Below the pieces are notes generated by a model. The model worked only from the letters and a program-made list of their open reading frames with translations, did not search any database and was not told the origin of the DNA. Shown in pieces: positions 44,120 through 55,600 of a stretch of 64,000 nucleotides of DNA. This DNA comes from Candidatus Magnetomicrobium cryptolimnococcus (GTDB lineage: Bacteria; Nitrospirota; Thermodesulfovibrionia; Thermodesulfovibrionales; Magnetobacteriaceae). A program made the position numbers and the translations under genes. The DNA is taken from the NCBI GenBank assembly GCA_018606805.1, contig JAGYWI010000004.1, forward strand, positions 62,001 through 126,000, in the 5' to 3' direction. Position 1 is the stretch's first letter. The number at the start of each line of letters is the position of its first letter.

Positions 44120-45208
44120 ATGTTATTTGAACCATTAAACATAAAAAATATTGTCTTAAAAAATAGACTTATAAGGTCTGCAACCTATGAAAAACTTGCA
44201 GATAAAAATGGCTATGTAACATCAGGGCTTATTAAGATATATGAAGCGCTTGCAAGTGGTGGGATCGGATTAATAATAACCGGCAACGCCCTTGTCCATC
44301 CATCTGGTATGTCCGTACCACAGATATTGTCAATTCATAACGACTCCTACATTGCAGGCTTAAAAACCTTGACAAATGCTGTACACAATGCAGGCGGTAC
44401 TATATTTATTCAGCTTGTGCATGGCGGCCGTCAATGCTATCCAGAGCTTTTGGGCGGTAAACCACCAATAGCACCTTCGGCAGTTTTTGAATCTCTCTTA
44501 CGTGTGATGCCAAAACAAATGACAGAGGAAGAGGTATGGGAAATCATTGCGGCTTTTGGTGAATCTGCACACAGGGCAAAAGAGGCAGGATTTGACGGCA
44601 TCCAAATACATGGAGCACACGGCTATCTTGTTAGTGAGTTCTTATCATCATATACAAATAAAAGGAATGACTACTGGGGCGGAGATGAGAATAGACGCTT
44701 TCATTTTGTTGAGAAGTTGATGAGGGCAGTGAGAAACGCCGTTGGGAACGATTACCCCGTAATTATAAAAATGAATGCTGCTGATTTTATAAATGGTGGG
44801 CTTGAAGGTGATGAAAGCCTTAGAATAGCCAAAAGGCTTGAAGAGATTTCATTTGATGCCGTTGAGGTGAGCGGTGGTATGTATGAATCTGATCTAAAAC
44901 CTGCAAGGGAACAGATTCTAAAGGAAGAAGATGAGGCTTATTTTAGGGCTTATACCAAAGACTTTAAAAAACTACTAAACATTCCAGTGATTTTAGTTGG
45001 AGGAATACGCTCAAAGAATGTTGCTGAGGCTATTTTAAAAAATCATGAGGCCGATTTTATTTCCATGTCCAGACCCTTAATTAGGGAACCGGATTTGCCA
45101 AATAAGTTTAAAGAGTCAAAGGAAAAAGCAGATTGCATCTCTTGCAATGGATGTATGCGTTTTAGGAAACTTGATTTTGTTAAATGTATACATGAAGAAA
45201 ATAAGTAA
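44120..45208 (+). CDS. NADH:flavin oxidoreductase (old yellow enzyme family)
   Basis: The 362-residue FMN enzyme has FEPLNIKNIVLKNRLIRSAT at the start, VHGGRQCYPE and GIQIHGAHGYLVSEFLSSYT for flavin and substrate binding, and NRRFHFVEKLMRAVR. The C-terminus has CISCNGCMR and FVKC, but the multi-cysteine 4Fe-4S domain of the larger 2-enoate reductases is not fully present. It reduces activated alkenes using NAD(P)H. Substrate is unknown. It stands alone. Confidence 0.9.
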   Translation: MLFEPLNIKNIVLKNRLIRSATYEKLADKNGYVTSGLIKIYEALASGGIGLIITGNALVHPSGMSVPQILSIHNDSYIAGLKTLTNAVHNAGGTIFIQLVHGGRQCYPELLGGKPPIAPSAVFESLLRVMPKQMTEEEVWEIIAAFGESAHRAKEAGFDGIQIHGAHGYLVSEFLSSYTNKRNDYWGGDENRRFHFVEKLMRAVRNAVGNDYPVIIKMNAADFINGGLEGDESLRIAKRLEEISFDAVEVSGGMYESDLKPAREQILKEEDEAYFRAYTKDFKKLLNIPVILVGGIRSKNVAEAILKNHEADFISMSRPLIREPDLPNKFKESKEKADCISCNGCMRFRKLDFVKCIHEENK

Positions 45209-45220
45209 AAATAGAAATAT

Positions 45221-45438
45221 AGTAATAGTTCAGCCCCCATGCCTTGTCATTACGAGAAACACAAGCGACGAAGGGTGCGTAGGAGCACCTCCCTCAATCC
45301 CGCCTTTTAAAATAGAGATTGCAGGGAGGTGTACCTCCACACTTTACGGGAGTGCGCCTACGCACTTTACGGGAGTGCGCCTACGCACTTTACGGGAGTG
45401 CGCCTACGCACCTTCGCTGCGCTCGCAATGACAGTGTA
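45221..45438. repeat. Repeat inserted in a repeat, with three perfect 23-base tandem units
   Basis: The 336-base gap before hisH holds a composite. Outer halves (AGTAATAGTTCAGCCCC with AAGCGACGAAGG on the left, CGCTCGCAATGACAG on the right) belong to the 33901 palindrome family. Between them lies a G-rich hairpin sequence and three identical units starting ACTTTACGGGAGTGCGCCTA (45341-45363, 45364-45386, 45387-45409). Nothing coding is visible. Confidence 0.8.
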
Positions 45439-45544
45439 TAAATATTATATGACCACTACCAATTCAGGACTACCAAACTTTTAGCGTGTTATCTCTTTAG
45501 TTATACTTCTACGTTTGCTATACTCTAAGTAAAAATTCCTTAAC

Positions 45545-46162
45545 TTACTGGCAATGTTTCACAAAATGACTAAAATTTTTTAATATTAAAAGCCCTGCCT
45601 TATCGCTCTTTTCAGGATGAAACTGAGTAGCCATAATATTATCCTTCCATATCATAGAAGTAAACTCATACCCATAATCCGTAACAGCTGCAACAACTGC
45701 TGAGTCATCACAAACCACATGATAAGAGTGCACAAAATAAAAAAATTGTCCATCATCGATGTTATCAAAAACAGGTGGCTTTCTTATTATTTTGACTTTA
45801 TTCCAACCCATGTGCGGCACTTTTAAATTACTTTGAGGAAAGCGTACGACTTTACCTTTTATAATATCAAGCCCATGGGTCAACCCAAACTCTTCAGAGT
45901 CAGACATAAGTATTTGCAATCCAAGACATATTCCAAGGTATGGCTTCCCTTTTTCAACGTCCCTTATAACAGCATCAACAAATCCAAGTCTACTAAGGTT
46001 GGCCATGCAATCCCTAAAAGCTCCAACCCCTGGAAGCACTATACCAGATGCCTCTTGAAGGTCTACCGGCTTAGAAGTAACAACAGCATCAGCCCCAACC
46101 TTCTGAAAAGCCTTCTGCACACTTTTTAAATTACCCATACCATAATCAATTATTGCTATCAT
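45545..46162 (-). CDS. hisH: Imidazole glycerol phosphate synthase glutaminase subunit
   Basis: The 205-residue class I glutamine amidotransferase starts MIAIIDYGMGNLKSVQKAFQ, with the nucleophile Cys79 (YLGICLGLQIL), HSYH, and the His-Glu pair in HPEKS. It supplies ammonia to HisF in histidine synthesis. The ATG at 46162 fits the family; an ATG at 46180 would add six residues. No other his gene lies in the window, so this copy is separated from hisF. Confidence 0.92.
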   Translation of the reverse strand: MIAIIDYGMGNLKSVQKAFQKVGADAVVTSKPVDLQEASGIVLPGVGAFRDCMANLSRLGFVDAVIRDVEKGKPYLGICLGLQILMSDSEEFGLTHGLDIIKGKVVRFPQSNLKVPHMGWNKVKIIRKPPVFDNIDDGQFFYFVHSYHVVCDDSAVVAAVTDYGYEFTSMIWKDNIMATQFHPEKSDKAGLLILKNFSHFVKHCQ

Positions 46163-46223
46163 AAGATATGTATTGTACATAAAACAGTTACTTTATACAA
46201 TACTGTTCTTTCCTCCTTAAATA

Positions 46224-47759
46224 CTATTTATATATAATAACATATGAGGGGGAAGGACAAAGTACCCCCTTTTCTTCTATATTTTTCTCTATGTTTTGTT
46301 TATCTGCACATTCCAAAGATATAGTCAAAAACTCCTCTTCAACGGCAATGAATGCCTCTACTATATCGGGATCAAAGTGTTTACCTTTGCCTTCTTGTAT
46401 AATCCGAGACGCTTCCTCATGGGAGAAAGCCCCTTTATACACGCGCTTGCTTCTAAGGGCATCGTAAACATCTGCTATAGCCATGAGTCTTCCAGATAGT
46501 GGAATGTTATTTCCCTTCAGTCCTTCTGGGTATCCTGTTCCATCCCATTTTTCATGATGAGAGTATGCTATTTCGCCAGCTAATTTTAAAAACGAGTTGG
46601 TGCCAAGTATCCCCTCTGCTGATTTCAGGGCATCGCGGCCGTAAATAGTATGTTTTTTCATCTCTTCAAACTCCTCATCAGTTAGCCGTCCGGGCTTTTT
46701 TAGTATGTTATCCTTTACGCCTACCTTTCCTATATCATGTAGTGGGGCAGATTTAAACAATAAATCTATTGTTGCAGGTATTAGTATATCCTTAAATCGT
46801 GCATCTTTTTTCAAGCAATTAGCCAGTGAGCGTATATATCGTTGGGTACGGATAATGTGTGCGCCGGTTTCTCCATCTCTTGTTTCAGCCAAAGAGGCTA
46901 ATGTTTGAATAGTAACATCCTGAGTTAATTGCAATTCATCGGTGCGTTCTTTTAGTTTTTGAATCATCTTATTTGTATATAATGCCATGATACCAAATTC
47001 ATCGTTTGTGCTTACTGTAACCTTACTTTGTAGGTTTCCATTAGCTACTGAAGTTAGGGCGTTATTTTGATTATAAAAAAATAGATTTAGATTTTTAGAG
47101 TAAGAAATTATAAGGTTGATTATTTCAATTAGTATAACAGAGCTTACGTAAACTACCTCAAATAACACGGCTCGTTGCAAATAAGCAATGTTTGCCGTAT
47201 TGGCATGAACGAGCAATTTAAGGTGTAGGGACACCACTAAAAAAATTACAGTTGTGGAAAAAACTACACTACATGTAGCCACAAGTGCAAATTTTTTGGT
47301 CATCGTAAATGGTTTATCCTTTAACATTATATCCAGTCCCTGTTGGGCAAGCTCTTTTGATATATTTCTTTCTCTTTCAAGCACCATATCTATAGCTGCA
47401 AAAAACCCCAAAGTAAGTGAACCTATGATAAGTTTAAATCCGCTTTCAAAGGGAATATCATTAAAAAACATATTGTACATGGCTACTAAAAAAGCAGCGG
47501 TTAAAAACATGGCTTTTTCTATTATAAACTGTCTAAACAACTGTTTATCATAAGGAGCGCTTTCTACATATGCTTTCAAAAACCAATTCCTCACAATAAA
47601 AACAATACCATGGCTAACAACAAGCGAAACGATAAGTCCCGACACCTCAAGACGTGCCATGTATGGGCAGACCTTACCTGAATACACACTTAAGATTAAG
47701 GCTGCTAATGCGTAATGTATGATAGCCCGTAAAGGTACAGGCTTAGCTAATAGTTTCAT
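46224..47759 (-). CDS. Membrane HD-GYP phosphodiesterase
   Basis: The 511-residue protein has six or more membrane segments in the first 240 residues, a HAMP-like linker (NGNLQSKVTVSTNDEFGIMA), then the HD-GYP domain. Catalytic motifs are HIIRTQRYI, HDIGKVGVKDNILKKPG and HHEKWDGTGYPEGLKG. HD-GYP enzymes degrade cyclic di-GMP, opposing the GGDEF output of the hybrid kinase at 6.5 kb. It lies between hisH and cysK with no obvious operon link. Confidence 0.92.
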   Translation of the reverse strand: MKLLAKPVPLRAIIHYALAALILSVYSGKVCPYMARLEVSGLIVSLVVSHGIVFIVRNWFLKAYVESAPYDKQLFRQFIIEKAMFLTAAFLVAMYNMFFNDIPFESGFKLIIGSLTLGFFAAIDMVLERERNISKELAQQGLDIMLKDKPFTMTKKFALVATCSVVFSTTVIFLVVSLHLKLLVHANTANIAYLQRAVLFEVVYVSSVILIEIINLIISYSKNLNLFFYNQNNALTSVANGNLQSKVTVSTNDEFGIMALYTNKMIQKLKERTDELQLTQDVTIQTLASLAETRDGETGAHIIRTQRYIRSLANCLKKDARFKDILIPATIDLLFKSAPLHDIGKVGVKDNILKKPGRLTDEEFEEMKKHTIYGRDALKSAEGILGTNSFLKLAGEIAYSHHEKWDGTGYPEGLKGNNIPLSGRLMAIADVYDALRSKRVYKGAFSHEEASRIIQEGKGKHFDPDIVEAFIAVEEEFLTISLECADKQNIEKNIEEKGVLCPSPSYVIIYK

Positions 47760-47817
47760 ACCTTTAACAAACCGCCTGTGTTATAAAGGTTCAGGTATCA
47801 GTCCTTTCATGTTTTTT

Positions 47818-48738
47818 TTAAGGAGGGCAAGCTGCACACACTGACTTAAACAAGGCCGTACTTAAATATCTATCTCCCCTATCTGGTAAAACAACCACGA
47901 TGACACCGTCTTGAAGTTCTTTTGCCTTATTGATGGCAACACGCATGGCACAACCGCTGCTCATTCCAACAAAGAGTCCTTCTTTGTATGCCAGCTCTCT
48001 TGCCGTATCATAGGCAACTTCATCGTCTACGTTGTGTTTTTCGTCTATTCTGGATGGGTCAAATATCCCCGGTACAATAGATTCCGCCATGTTTTTAAGC
48101 CCCTGTATCTTATGTCCTAGGTGGGGTTCGGCTGCTACTATTTGTATGGACTTATCGTATTCTTTAAGCCTTCGGCTTGTACCCATAACAGTTCCACTTG
48201 TACCGATACCACCAATAAAGACACTAATTTCCCTGTTGGTTTGTTCATAAACCTCTATGCCTGTTGTTTCATAATGTGCCCGCCAGTTTGCAGCGTTATT
48301 GAACTGATCTGGCATGAAGTATATGTCCTTATTTTCTTCGTATATTTTATGTGCCATTCTAATAGCGCCATCTGTGCCCTCTTTACCCGGACTAAGTATC
48401 AACTCAGCACCAAAGGCCTCCAGTGTTCTGCGCCTTTCAAGACTTACGCACTCAGGCATCACAAGTTTTACCTTATATCCCTTAGCAGCCGCAACCATTG
48501 CAAGCCCAATACCGGTATTTCCACTTGTTGGTTCAAATATGATTTTATTTTTAGTTAAAAGACCTTTCTCCTCGGCGTCTTTTACCATGTTTAAAGCTAT
48601 CCTGTCTTTTACCGAACCCCCAGGATTACTTCCCTCAAGTTTTGCATACAACCGAACCCTCGGATTTGGATTTATGTTGTTTAGCAACACTATTGGCGTG
48701 TTTCCTATAGCATCAAGCACACTCATATTTTTTAACAT
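47818..48738 (-). CDS. cysK: Cysteine synthase (O-acetylserine sulfhydrylase)
   Basis: The 306-residue PLP enzyme carries EGSNPGGSVKDRIAL with the PLP lysine, EPTSGNTGIGLAMVAAAKGY, and GGIGTSGTVMGTSRRLKEY. It makes cysteine from O-acetylserine and sulfide. CysK and CysM are hard to tell apart by sequence; CysK is the default. cysE is not adjacent. Confidence 0.92.
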   Translation of the reverse strand: MLKNMSVLDAIGNTPIVLLNNINPNPRVRLYAKLEGSNPGGSVKDRIALNMVKDAEEKGLLTKNKIIFEPTSGNTGIGLAMVAAAKGYKVKLVMPECVSLERRRTLEAFGAELILSPGKEGTDGAIRMAHKIYEENKDIYFMPDQFNNAANWRAHYETTGIEVYEQTNREISVFIGGIGTSGTVMGTSRRLKEYDKSIQIVAAEPHLGHKIQGLKNMAESIVPGIFDPSRIDEKHNVDDEVAYDTARELAYKEGLFVGMSSGCAMRVAINKAKELQDGVIVVVLPDRGDRYLSTALFKSVCAACPP

Positions 48739-48939
48739 GCCTCCTTAAAAAAGCAAATTTTGATTCATTATAACATTAAATAATACTTTAATACACTATC
48801 TATAAATAAAGCTTGCGGTATTATATACGAAAACAAACACGGTTATATGGTTAGATTAAGAAAAAAAGTTTTTTCATTTACATATAAGAATCAAATACTA
48901 TAAAATAGAAACGTAAGTGAATTTGGTGCAAAGAAAGAA

Positions 48940-49449
48940 ATGTTTTATAACAGAAGAAATTATTTGCGTGAAGATACTTATCTACCCTTTGAGGCGAGGT
49001 TATTAACAGTCGCCGAGAGGGACAATATCAGTGCCAAAATTTCGGATAAGGCGGTCATTATTGATTTTAGCTCATTACATAGCTTTAATGGTAAAAGCGT
49101 TAATGACTGGTTGAAGATTCTTATTGCAAGGTTTGAATCGCTATCAAAAATGATGGATGACCCCGATGACAAAGAAAAGTTTCAGATGCTTAAGTTTAAG
49201 AGGATTAATTTAGGGGGAGGGGGGCTAAAGTTTATATCAGAGGTTGAATATAAACTGGACGATATAGTAGAAATTAAAATATTACTACCGCTTATTCCTC
49301 CGCTACCGCTTTATGTGTACGGCGAGGTAACGAGAATCGTAAAAGACAACGATGAGTATGATGTAGGTGTTAAATTTATTGCAGTTGATGAGGCTATTCG
49401 CGATGAAATAGATAGCTTTGTTGCTAAGATAATAGAAAGAGAGTATTGA
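48940..49449 (+). CDS. PilZ-like c-di-GMP-binding protein
   Basis: The 169-residue protein has RNYLR at residues 6-10 (the PilZ RxxxR motif) near the start and, after an insert, RINLGGGGLKF (N-x-G-x-x-G in place of the usual S) followed by the strand-rich end (PLPLYVYGEVTRIVKDNDEY). This is a PilZ variant with about 70 extra residues between motifs, so binding is likely but not certain. It stands alone near the HD-GYP gene. A short GTGAGGGCAGCGC fragment of a dispersed repeat lies just after the stop at 49474. Confidence 0.72.
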   Translation: MFYNRRNYLREDTYLPFEARLLTVAERDNISAKISDKAVIIDFSSLHSFNGKSVNDWLKILIARFESLSKMMDDPDDKEKFQMLKFKRINLGGGGLKFISEVEYKLDDIVEIKILLPLIPPLPLYVYGEVTRIVKDNDEYDVGVKFIAVDEAIRDEIDSFVAKIIEREY

Positions 49450-49496
49450 CAGGGTAATCTTATACACTGTATTGTGAGGGCAGCGCTCCAATGTCA

Positions 49497-50372
49497 TTAA
49501 ATCTCTTTCCTTAGTGTTATAACAACAATTTCCGGACGTGCAAAAAACCTCATAGGCAAAAATACCGTACCAATACCCTTAGTAACAAAAACCTGAGTAA
49601 ACCCCAGATTAATTAAACCATGTCTAAACTTACCATCGGTATAATTACTGTAAATCCTGTCGTATGCCCAAAGGCCAAAGAAGGTTATCTGTCCACCGTG
49701 GCTATGTCCACTTAGGACTAAATCCACAAGGTCTGTTGATAGCGTGCGTGCGTAGTCTGGATTGTGCGATAAAAGTATAACAAAATCATGACTGTTGACA
49801 TCTGTTGTGGTTGGTGAAAGTGTTTGAATATCATGCCATAAGTCCCCAACGCCACCTATTTTAATCCGCTCATGTTTTATGTAAACCCACGTGGCTTTAT
49901 TGTCTAATAATTGAATGTTAGCTTTTTTTATAGATACCTTTGTTAAATATAGGTATTGTGTGTGATCATGGTTACCAAGTACAGCATATACACCAAGTGG
50001 GGCATTAAGCGTGGCAAGCTCACTAAATACTGATTCTATATACTGTGGCTCACCATGTGTTGTGTAGTCCCCACCTAATAGGATAATGTCTGGGGAATTG
50101 GCATTTACCATAGAAATAAGCTTTTTTAATCTATTTTGCGAAAAAAAATGGCTGCGATGTATATCTGCAATAAAAACTATCCTCTTGCCATCAAAAGCCG
50201 CCGGTATGTCCTTATCAAAGAAAGAGAATTTTTCATATTTTATCAAATATGGTTCGACAAAGGCATAAACCGACGTTACGATAGCTATTGAAGCAACAAC
50301 TGTGGTGAAAAATCTTTTTTTGTTTTTACTAATGATATGTGCCCTGCCTTGCATTAAAGTATTTGAATACAA
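49497..50372 (-). CDS. Membrane-anchored calcineurin-like metallophosphoesterase
   Basis: The 291-residue protein has one N-terminal membrane helix (RFFTTVVASIAIVTSVYAFV) and the metal ligands of the calcineurin fold: VFIADIHRSH, GGDYTTHG, GNHDHT, and SGHSHGGQ. It resembles YkuE/YaeI-type phosphodiesterases that act on lipids or nucleotides; the substrate is unknown. It is divergent from the chemoreceptor. Confidence 0.88.
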   Translation of the reverse strand: MYSNTLMQGRAHIISKNKKRFFTTVVASIAIVTSVYAFVEPYLIKYEKFSFFDKDIPAAFDGKRIVFIADIHRSHFFSQNRLKKLISMVNANSPDIILLGGDYTTHGEPQYIESVFSELATLNAPLGVYAVLGNHDHTQYLYLTKVSIKKANIQLLDNKATWVYIKHERIKIGGVGDLWHDIQTLSPTTTDVNSHDFVILLSHNPDYARTLSTDLVDLVLSGHSHGGQITFFGLWAYDRIYSNYTDGKFRHGLINLGFTQVFVTKGIGTVFLPMRFFARPEIVVITLRKEI

Positions 50373-50471
50373 AATGGGTTTATTATATTATAATACGTGA
50401 AAAAGTAACAGAGATTAGATAAGAAAGTAAATTAAACGCATGTTTAATAAAACGTTTGGAGCAGTGAATGT

Positions 50472-52556
50472 ATGAAAATAAAACATAAATTAATATTAAA
50501 TTCCACCGTGTGCCTTACGCTCATAGTATTAACAGGGATGTTTGGGTATGTTTATTCAGATAGATATGCAAAAGATATGGATACCATAAAGAAAAGACAT
50601 TTCCCGCTGTATGCAACGTGCAAGGATTTGAAGTTTGATGTCGTGCAAGTCCAACAGTGGTTAACGGATATAAGTGCAACACGTGGTCTTAACGGTTTGA
50701 ATGATGGCATAGAGAAAGCCGCACAATTTAAAAAAGAAGGCGTGCAGAAGATACAAGAAATTGGCGCACTTGTAAAGGGCAGCTCCTTTGCTTTGGATGC
50801 CATAAAAACAGCCTTTGAAACATACTATAATGTAGGCTTAGAAATGGCAAGTGGGTATATCCAGTATGGGCCTGAGGTAGGAAACAAGCTGATGCTAAAG
50901 TTTGATAGTGCCTCCGAGTCAATCAACACTAAAGTTGACGATATATGCCATCAAATAAGTAAAGAATTTGAAGACATACTCATCATGCAAGTAAAGGAAG
51001 CGGAAAGGGCACAAAAGATATATCTATTTTTAGTAATTTTTGCCTGTGTAGCCGGGTTATCGGCAGCTGTTATTGTTGGGCTGCATGTTACTAAACCTTT
51101 AGGCGATTTCATAAACGCACTAGAAGGCTTTAATCAGGAAGAAGGGAATTTGCAAGTAAGGATTAATGAGGACAGAAAAGATGAAATGGGCGCTATGGCA
51201 AGCTTATTTAATAGATTTGTTGAAAAGCTAAATACGATGGTATTAAAATTTACAAGAGTAAACGAGCAGGTAACATCCTCGGCGGCTGAGCTTTATATGA
51301 TAGCCGAAGAAACAGCTAAGGCTGCTGTTACGCAGCATGAAAAGATAGATTCAGTTTTAAGCTCTATGACCCAAATGAGTGAAAAGACAATGGAGGTTGC
51401 CAAAAACGCCCATGAGGCTTCTGAAACCGCTAAAAACGCTACAAGTATTGCCTTAAAGGGAAGGGACCTTGTTAATCAAGCAATTAATGTAATGGACAAT
51501 ATCCGTGATAGGACTGAAAACTCTGCTAATATAATAGAAACCCTGGGGACTCATTCAAATGAAATTGGAGATATTGTAAAGGTAATTAACGAAATAGCGG
51601 AACAAACTAATCTATTAGCCCTAAATGCCGCAATAGAGGCAGCAAGAGCCGGTGAACAAGGTAGAGGGTTTGCCGTTGTTGCAGATGAGGTGCGGAAACT
51701 TTCGGAAAACACCAGCACTGCAACTAATAAGATAGATAAAATGATTAAAACCATACAACAAAACTCTAGCTCAGCAGTGGTGTCCATGAAGGAAGCTACA
51801 AAGGAAGTGCTAAATGGTGTAAATTATATTAATCAAGCCGGTATCACGCTTAAAGATATAGTGAGTATGAGTGAGGATGTTACTGAGAAAATCGTCAAAA
51901 TAGCATCAGCAACCGAGCATCAATCATCAACGGCAGATGAAATAGCTAACTATATGGAAATCATAGCCGATGTTTCAAAGGAACTTGTTAAAAACGCTAA
52001 GCGTAACGCAGGGGCATCACAGGAACTGTCCGTTGACTTAACATCTCAACTGGAAACAGTATTTAACCAATTTATGATTGCCGAAAATGCTGTACAACTG
52101 TCCCATGATGAGATAGACAATATAATTAAATCTGTACAACCGCTTATAGAATGGAAGGATGAGTACTCCGTTGGTATACAGAAATTTGATGACCAACACA
52201 AGGAACTATTTAGAATAATAAATAATCTGTATGCTGCTATGAAAAAAAGAGTTGGTAATCAGGTTATTTATGATATATTGAGTAGCCTATTTGAATATAC
52301 ATATACCCACTTTGGTGCCGAGGAGGAAGTTATGAATATTTACGGTTACCCACAAGCAAGCATTAGAGGGCACTTAGAAGAACATTTACGGTTTATTATT
52401 ACTCTAAATAAAATCAAAGATGGTTTAAAAAAAGGATATGGCGGTGTCAATCTCCAGCTCTTAAACACTCTAAAGGACTGGACAAACGAACATATATTGA
52501 AAATTGATAAACAATATGGCGAATTTTTCAAAAAAAGAGGTATTAAAATTAAATAA
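50472..52556 (+). CDS. Methyl-accepting chemotaxis protein with a C-terminal hemerythrin domain
   Basis: The 694-residue protein has a four-helix-bundle sensor between two membrane segments (about 7-28 and 185-207), HAMP (about 210-260) and the signalling hairpin ([40 protein letters not shown]). A hemerythrin domain of about 135 residues ends it, with ligands in [27 protein letters not shown] and NEHILKIDK. Such chemoreceptors (DcrH type) sense oxygen in the cytoplasm through the di-iron site. Two inputs, one external, are possible. CheV at 4.3 kb could couple it to CheA. Confidence 0.95.
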   Translation: MKIKHKLILNSTVCLTLIVLTGMFGYVYSDRYAKDMDTIKKRHFPLYATCKDLKFDVVQVQQWLTDISATRGLNGLNDGIEKAAQFKKEGVQKIQEIGALVKGSSFALDAIKTAFETYYNVGLEMASGYIQYGPEVGNKLMLKFDSASESINTKVDDICHQISKEFEDILIMQVKEAERAQKIYLFLVIFACVAGLSAAVIVGLHVTKPLGDFINALEGFNQEEGNLQVRINEDRKDEMGAMASLFNRFVEKLNTMVLKFTRVNEQVTSSAAELYMIAEETAKAAVTQHEKIDSVLSSMTQMSEKTMEVAKNAHEASETAKNATSIALKGRDLVNQAINVMDNIRDRTENSANIIETLGTHSNEIGDIVKVINEIAEQTNLLALNAAIEAARAGEQGRGFAVVADEVRKLSENTSTATNKIDKMIKTIQQNSSSAVVSMKEATKEVLNGVNYINQAGITLKDIVSMSEDVTEKIVKIASATEHQSSTADEIANYMEIIADVSKELVKNAKRNAGASQELSVDLTSQLETVFNQFMIAENAVQLSHDEIDNIIKSVQPLIEWKDEYSVGIQKFDDQHKELFRIINNLYAAMKKRVGNQVIYDILSSLFEYTYTHFGAEEEVMNIYGYPQASIRGHLEEHLRFIITLNKIKDGLKKGYGGVNLQLLNTLKDWTNEHILKIDKQYGEFFKKRGIKIK

Positions 52557-52625
52557 CAAAGTGTTAACTGAGAAAAATAAAAAAAGTATGAACGAATTGA
52601 ATAAGTAGACAGGATATTAGCAATA

Positions 52626-55600
52626 ATGAAAACACAGCACTGGGATGATTCTTTATGGTACAAGGATGCGATAATCTATGAGCTTCATGTAAAGGCATTT
52701 TTTGATTCGAATGAAGATGGGATGGGGGACTTTAAAGGACTAATCCAAAAGCTAGATTATTTATATGAATTAGGAATAACTGCCATATGGCTACTTCCAT
52801 TTTATCCATCACCACTTAAGGATGATGGCTATGATATTGCTGATTATTATGACGTACATAAAGATTATGGCAATCTAAAAGATTTTAAATACTTTTTAAA
52901 TGAAGCCCATGAAAGAGGGATTAATGTTATAACAGAAATGGTCTTAAATCATACATCTGACCAGCATGTATGGTTTAAGCGTTCGAAAGAGGCTAAAAAA
53001 ACTTCTCGTTGGCGTAACTATTATGTTTGGAGCAATACAAACGACAAGTATAAAGAGGCGAGAGTTATTTTTAAAGATTTTGAGAAATCCAATTGGACGT
53101 TTGATGATAATGCAAAGTTGTACTATTGGCATCGTTTTTATTCTCACCAACCAGACCTAAATTATGACAATCCGCATGTGCAGAAAGAAAGCCTAAAGGT
53201 GTTAGACTATTGGTTTAAGATGGGGGTGGATGGTATGCGTCTTGATGCAATTCCATATCTATATGAAAGAGAAGGCAGTAACTGTGAAAATCTACCTGAA
53301 ACCTTTGAGTTTCTTAAAAAAATAAGGATTCATGTAGAAACTCATCATAAGGGTAAGATGTTGTTATCTGAGGCAAATCAGTGGCCAGAGGATGCGATAA
53401 AATATTTTGGATACGGTGATGCCTCTCACATGTGTTTTCATTTTCCATTGATGCCCAGAATGTTTATGTCCGTGTGGTTAGAGGATAAGTTTCCAATTAT
53501 GGATATTTTGGAGCAAACACCAGCGATACACGATAGCTGTCAGTGGGCTTTGTTTCTTAGAAATCACGACGAATTAACTCTTGAAATGGTATCTGATGAG
53601 GAAAGAGACTATATGTACAAGGTTTATGCTCAGGACCCAATGGCAAGGATAAACTTTGGAATAAGACGACGTCTTGCGCCACTTATGCGAAATAACAGAA
53701 AACTTATTGAGTTAATGAACGTGATGTTGTTTACACTACCAGGCACTCCGATTATCTACTATGGAGATGAAATTGGTATGGGTGATAACTACTATTTAGG
53801 AGATCGGAATAGTGTAAGGACACCGATGCAGTGGAATGCAAATAGAAATGCAGGTTTTTCAAATTGTAACCCGCAAAAACTGTATTTGCCTTTGATAATT
53901 GATCCTGTTTATCATTATGAAAATATTAATGTGGAAAATCAACGATATGATCAGGATTCCCTTATTTGGTGGATGAGAAAGTTTATAAGAATGAGAAAGG
54001 GTTTTAAGGCATTTGGTAGAGGCTCAATAGAGTTTATACAGTCGGAAAATCGTAAGCTGCTTTCGTATATTCGGAAAATAGACGATGAGATAATCTTAAT
54101 AATAGTGAATCTTTCAAGATTCCCGCAAGTTGGCGAGCTTAACCTTTCTACCTATGCTGGCTATTTGCCTATAGAAATAGAAGGGAAAACAGTTTTTCCA
54201 ATTATTAAAGACAACCTTTACACCATAACAGCCGGTCCTCATGGGTATTACTTATTTTCCCTTAAAAAATCACAAGCCTCTGTTGCACGTGATGAACAGA
54301 CAGATATTAACGAAATAAGAGTGTTTGGTTCATGGGAAGGAATATTTGAAGAAAATATTTTGGATAGATTTCAAAACACAATTCTTCCCAAATTCTTATA
54401 CAAAAACCGATGGTTTAAAGGCAAAGGTAAGGTCATTCAAGATATAAAGTTGATTGAAAACTTCAGATTGGCAAAGAAATCTGAGGCAATTCACATTGCT
54501 TTTTTTGAGCTTACATATACGGAGGGATTACCTGAAATATTACAGTTGCCTATTGCTTTTGTCAATGACGAGTTATCAGGCAATATTAAAGAACAATTTC
54601 CTCACAGTATAATATGTCATCTATCAATAGTGGTAGATAAAGGCAATTTAGCAAATCCTAACACAGTTCATAGGGTATTAAATGGCGTTTTATATGATGG
54701 CGTTTATAATAAAAATTTTCAACTATATATGCTTTCATTTGCGCTTAAAGGATATGAAACGAAGGGATTAACCGGTAAATTAATAGGGTATCAAGGGAAG
54801 TTTATAAAAGAGCTGAAAAAACAATTAAGACTTGGTATGGATTTGGAGCCAAGGGTATTACACGTTGATCAGAGTAACTCTTCAATAGTTTACGGAGAGC
54901 AGTTATTTTTTAAGTATTATAGATTCATAGAGCAAGGTGTAAATCCTGAAGAAGAGATGATGATGTACTTAAGTGAACAAAAAATATATAAACACTCTCC
55001 TCTTTTTTATGGTTCTATACGATATGCAAAAGAAAAACAAGAATCTGTAACACTAGGAACATTGCAAGAATTTATGCAAGGTTATACCAACTGCTGGACA
55101 TATACTGTTGATGAAATTAAAAGGTATTTCGAAAGAGTAAGGGCATCAGAGATTAGTACTGAAAACCTTGCAAGCCATAGCTGTTCTTTGATTGACTTTG
55201 AATGTGATTTATCTGATATTGCAAAGGAATTAATTGGATATGCCTATATTGAGCTAGCTTCATTACTTGGCGTAAGGATTGCTGAGCTACACCTAAATCT
55301 AGCAGATGAAAATGGCAACACAGATTTTAAAACTGAGCCATTTACCTCTTTATATCAACGGGCGCTCTATCAATCTATATACACAAGCGCTAAACAGGTG
55401 CTAAGACAATTAGAAAGAATGAAAAATATACCGGATGAATTTCAAAAAGATGTCAAAGATTTACTTTCATGTAGCAATACATTGTTTACACACTTAAAAA
55501 TTCTTATGACAAAACAAATTGATTCAAAAAAAATAAGAACTCATGGGGATTTACACATAGGACAAATACTCTATAGTGGAAAGGATTTCTTTATAATAGA

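Noticed and set aside
45341-45409. CRISPR-like array
   Set aside because: The three 23-base units are contiguous with no spacers, so this is a plain tandem repeat.
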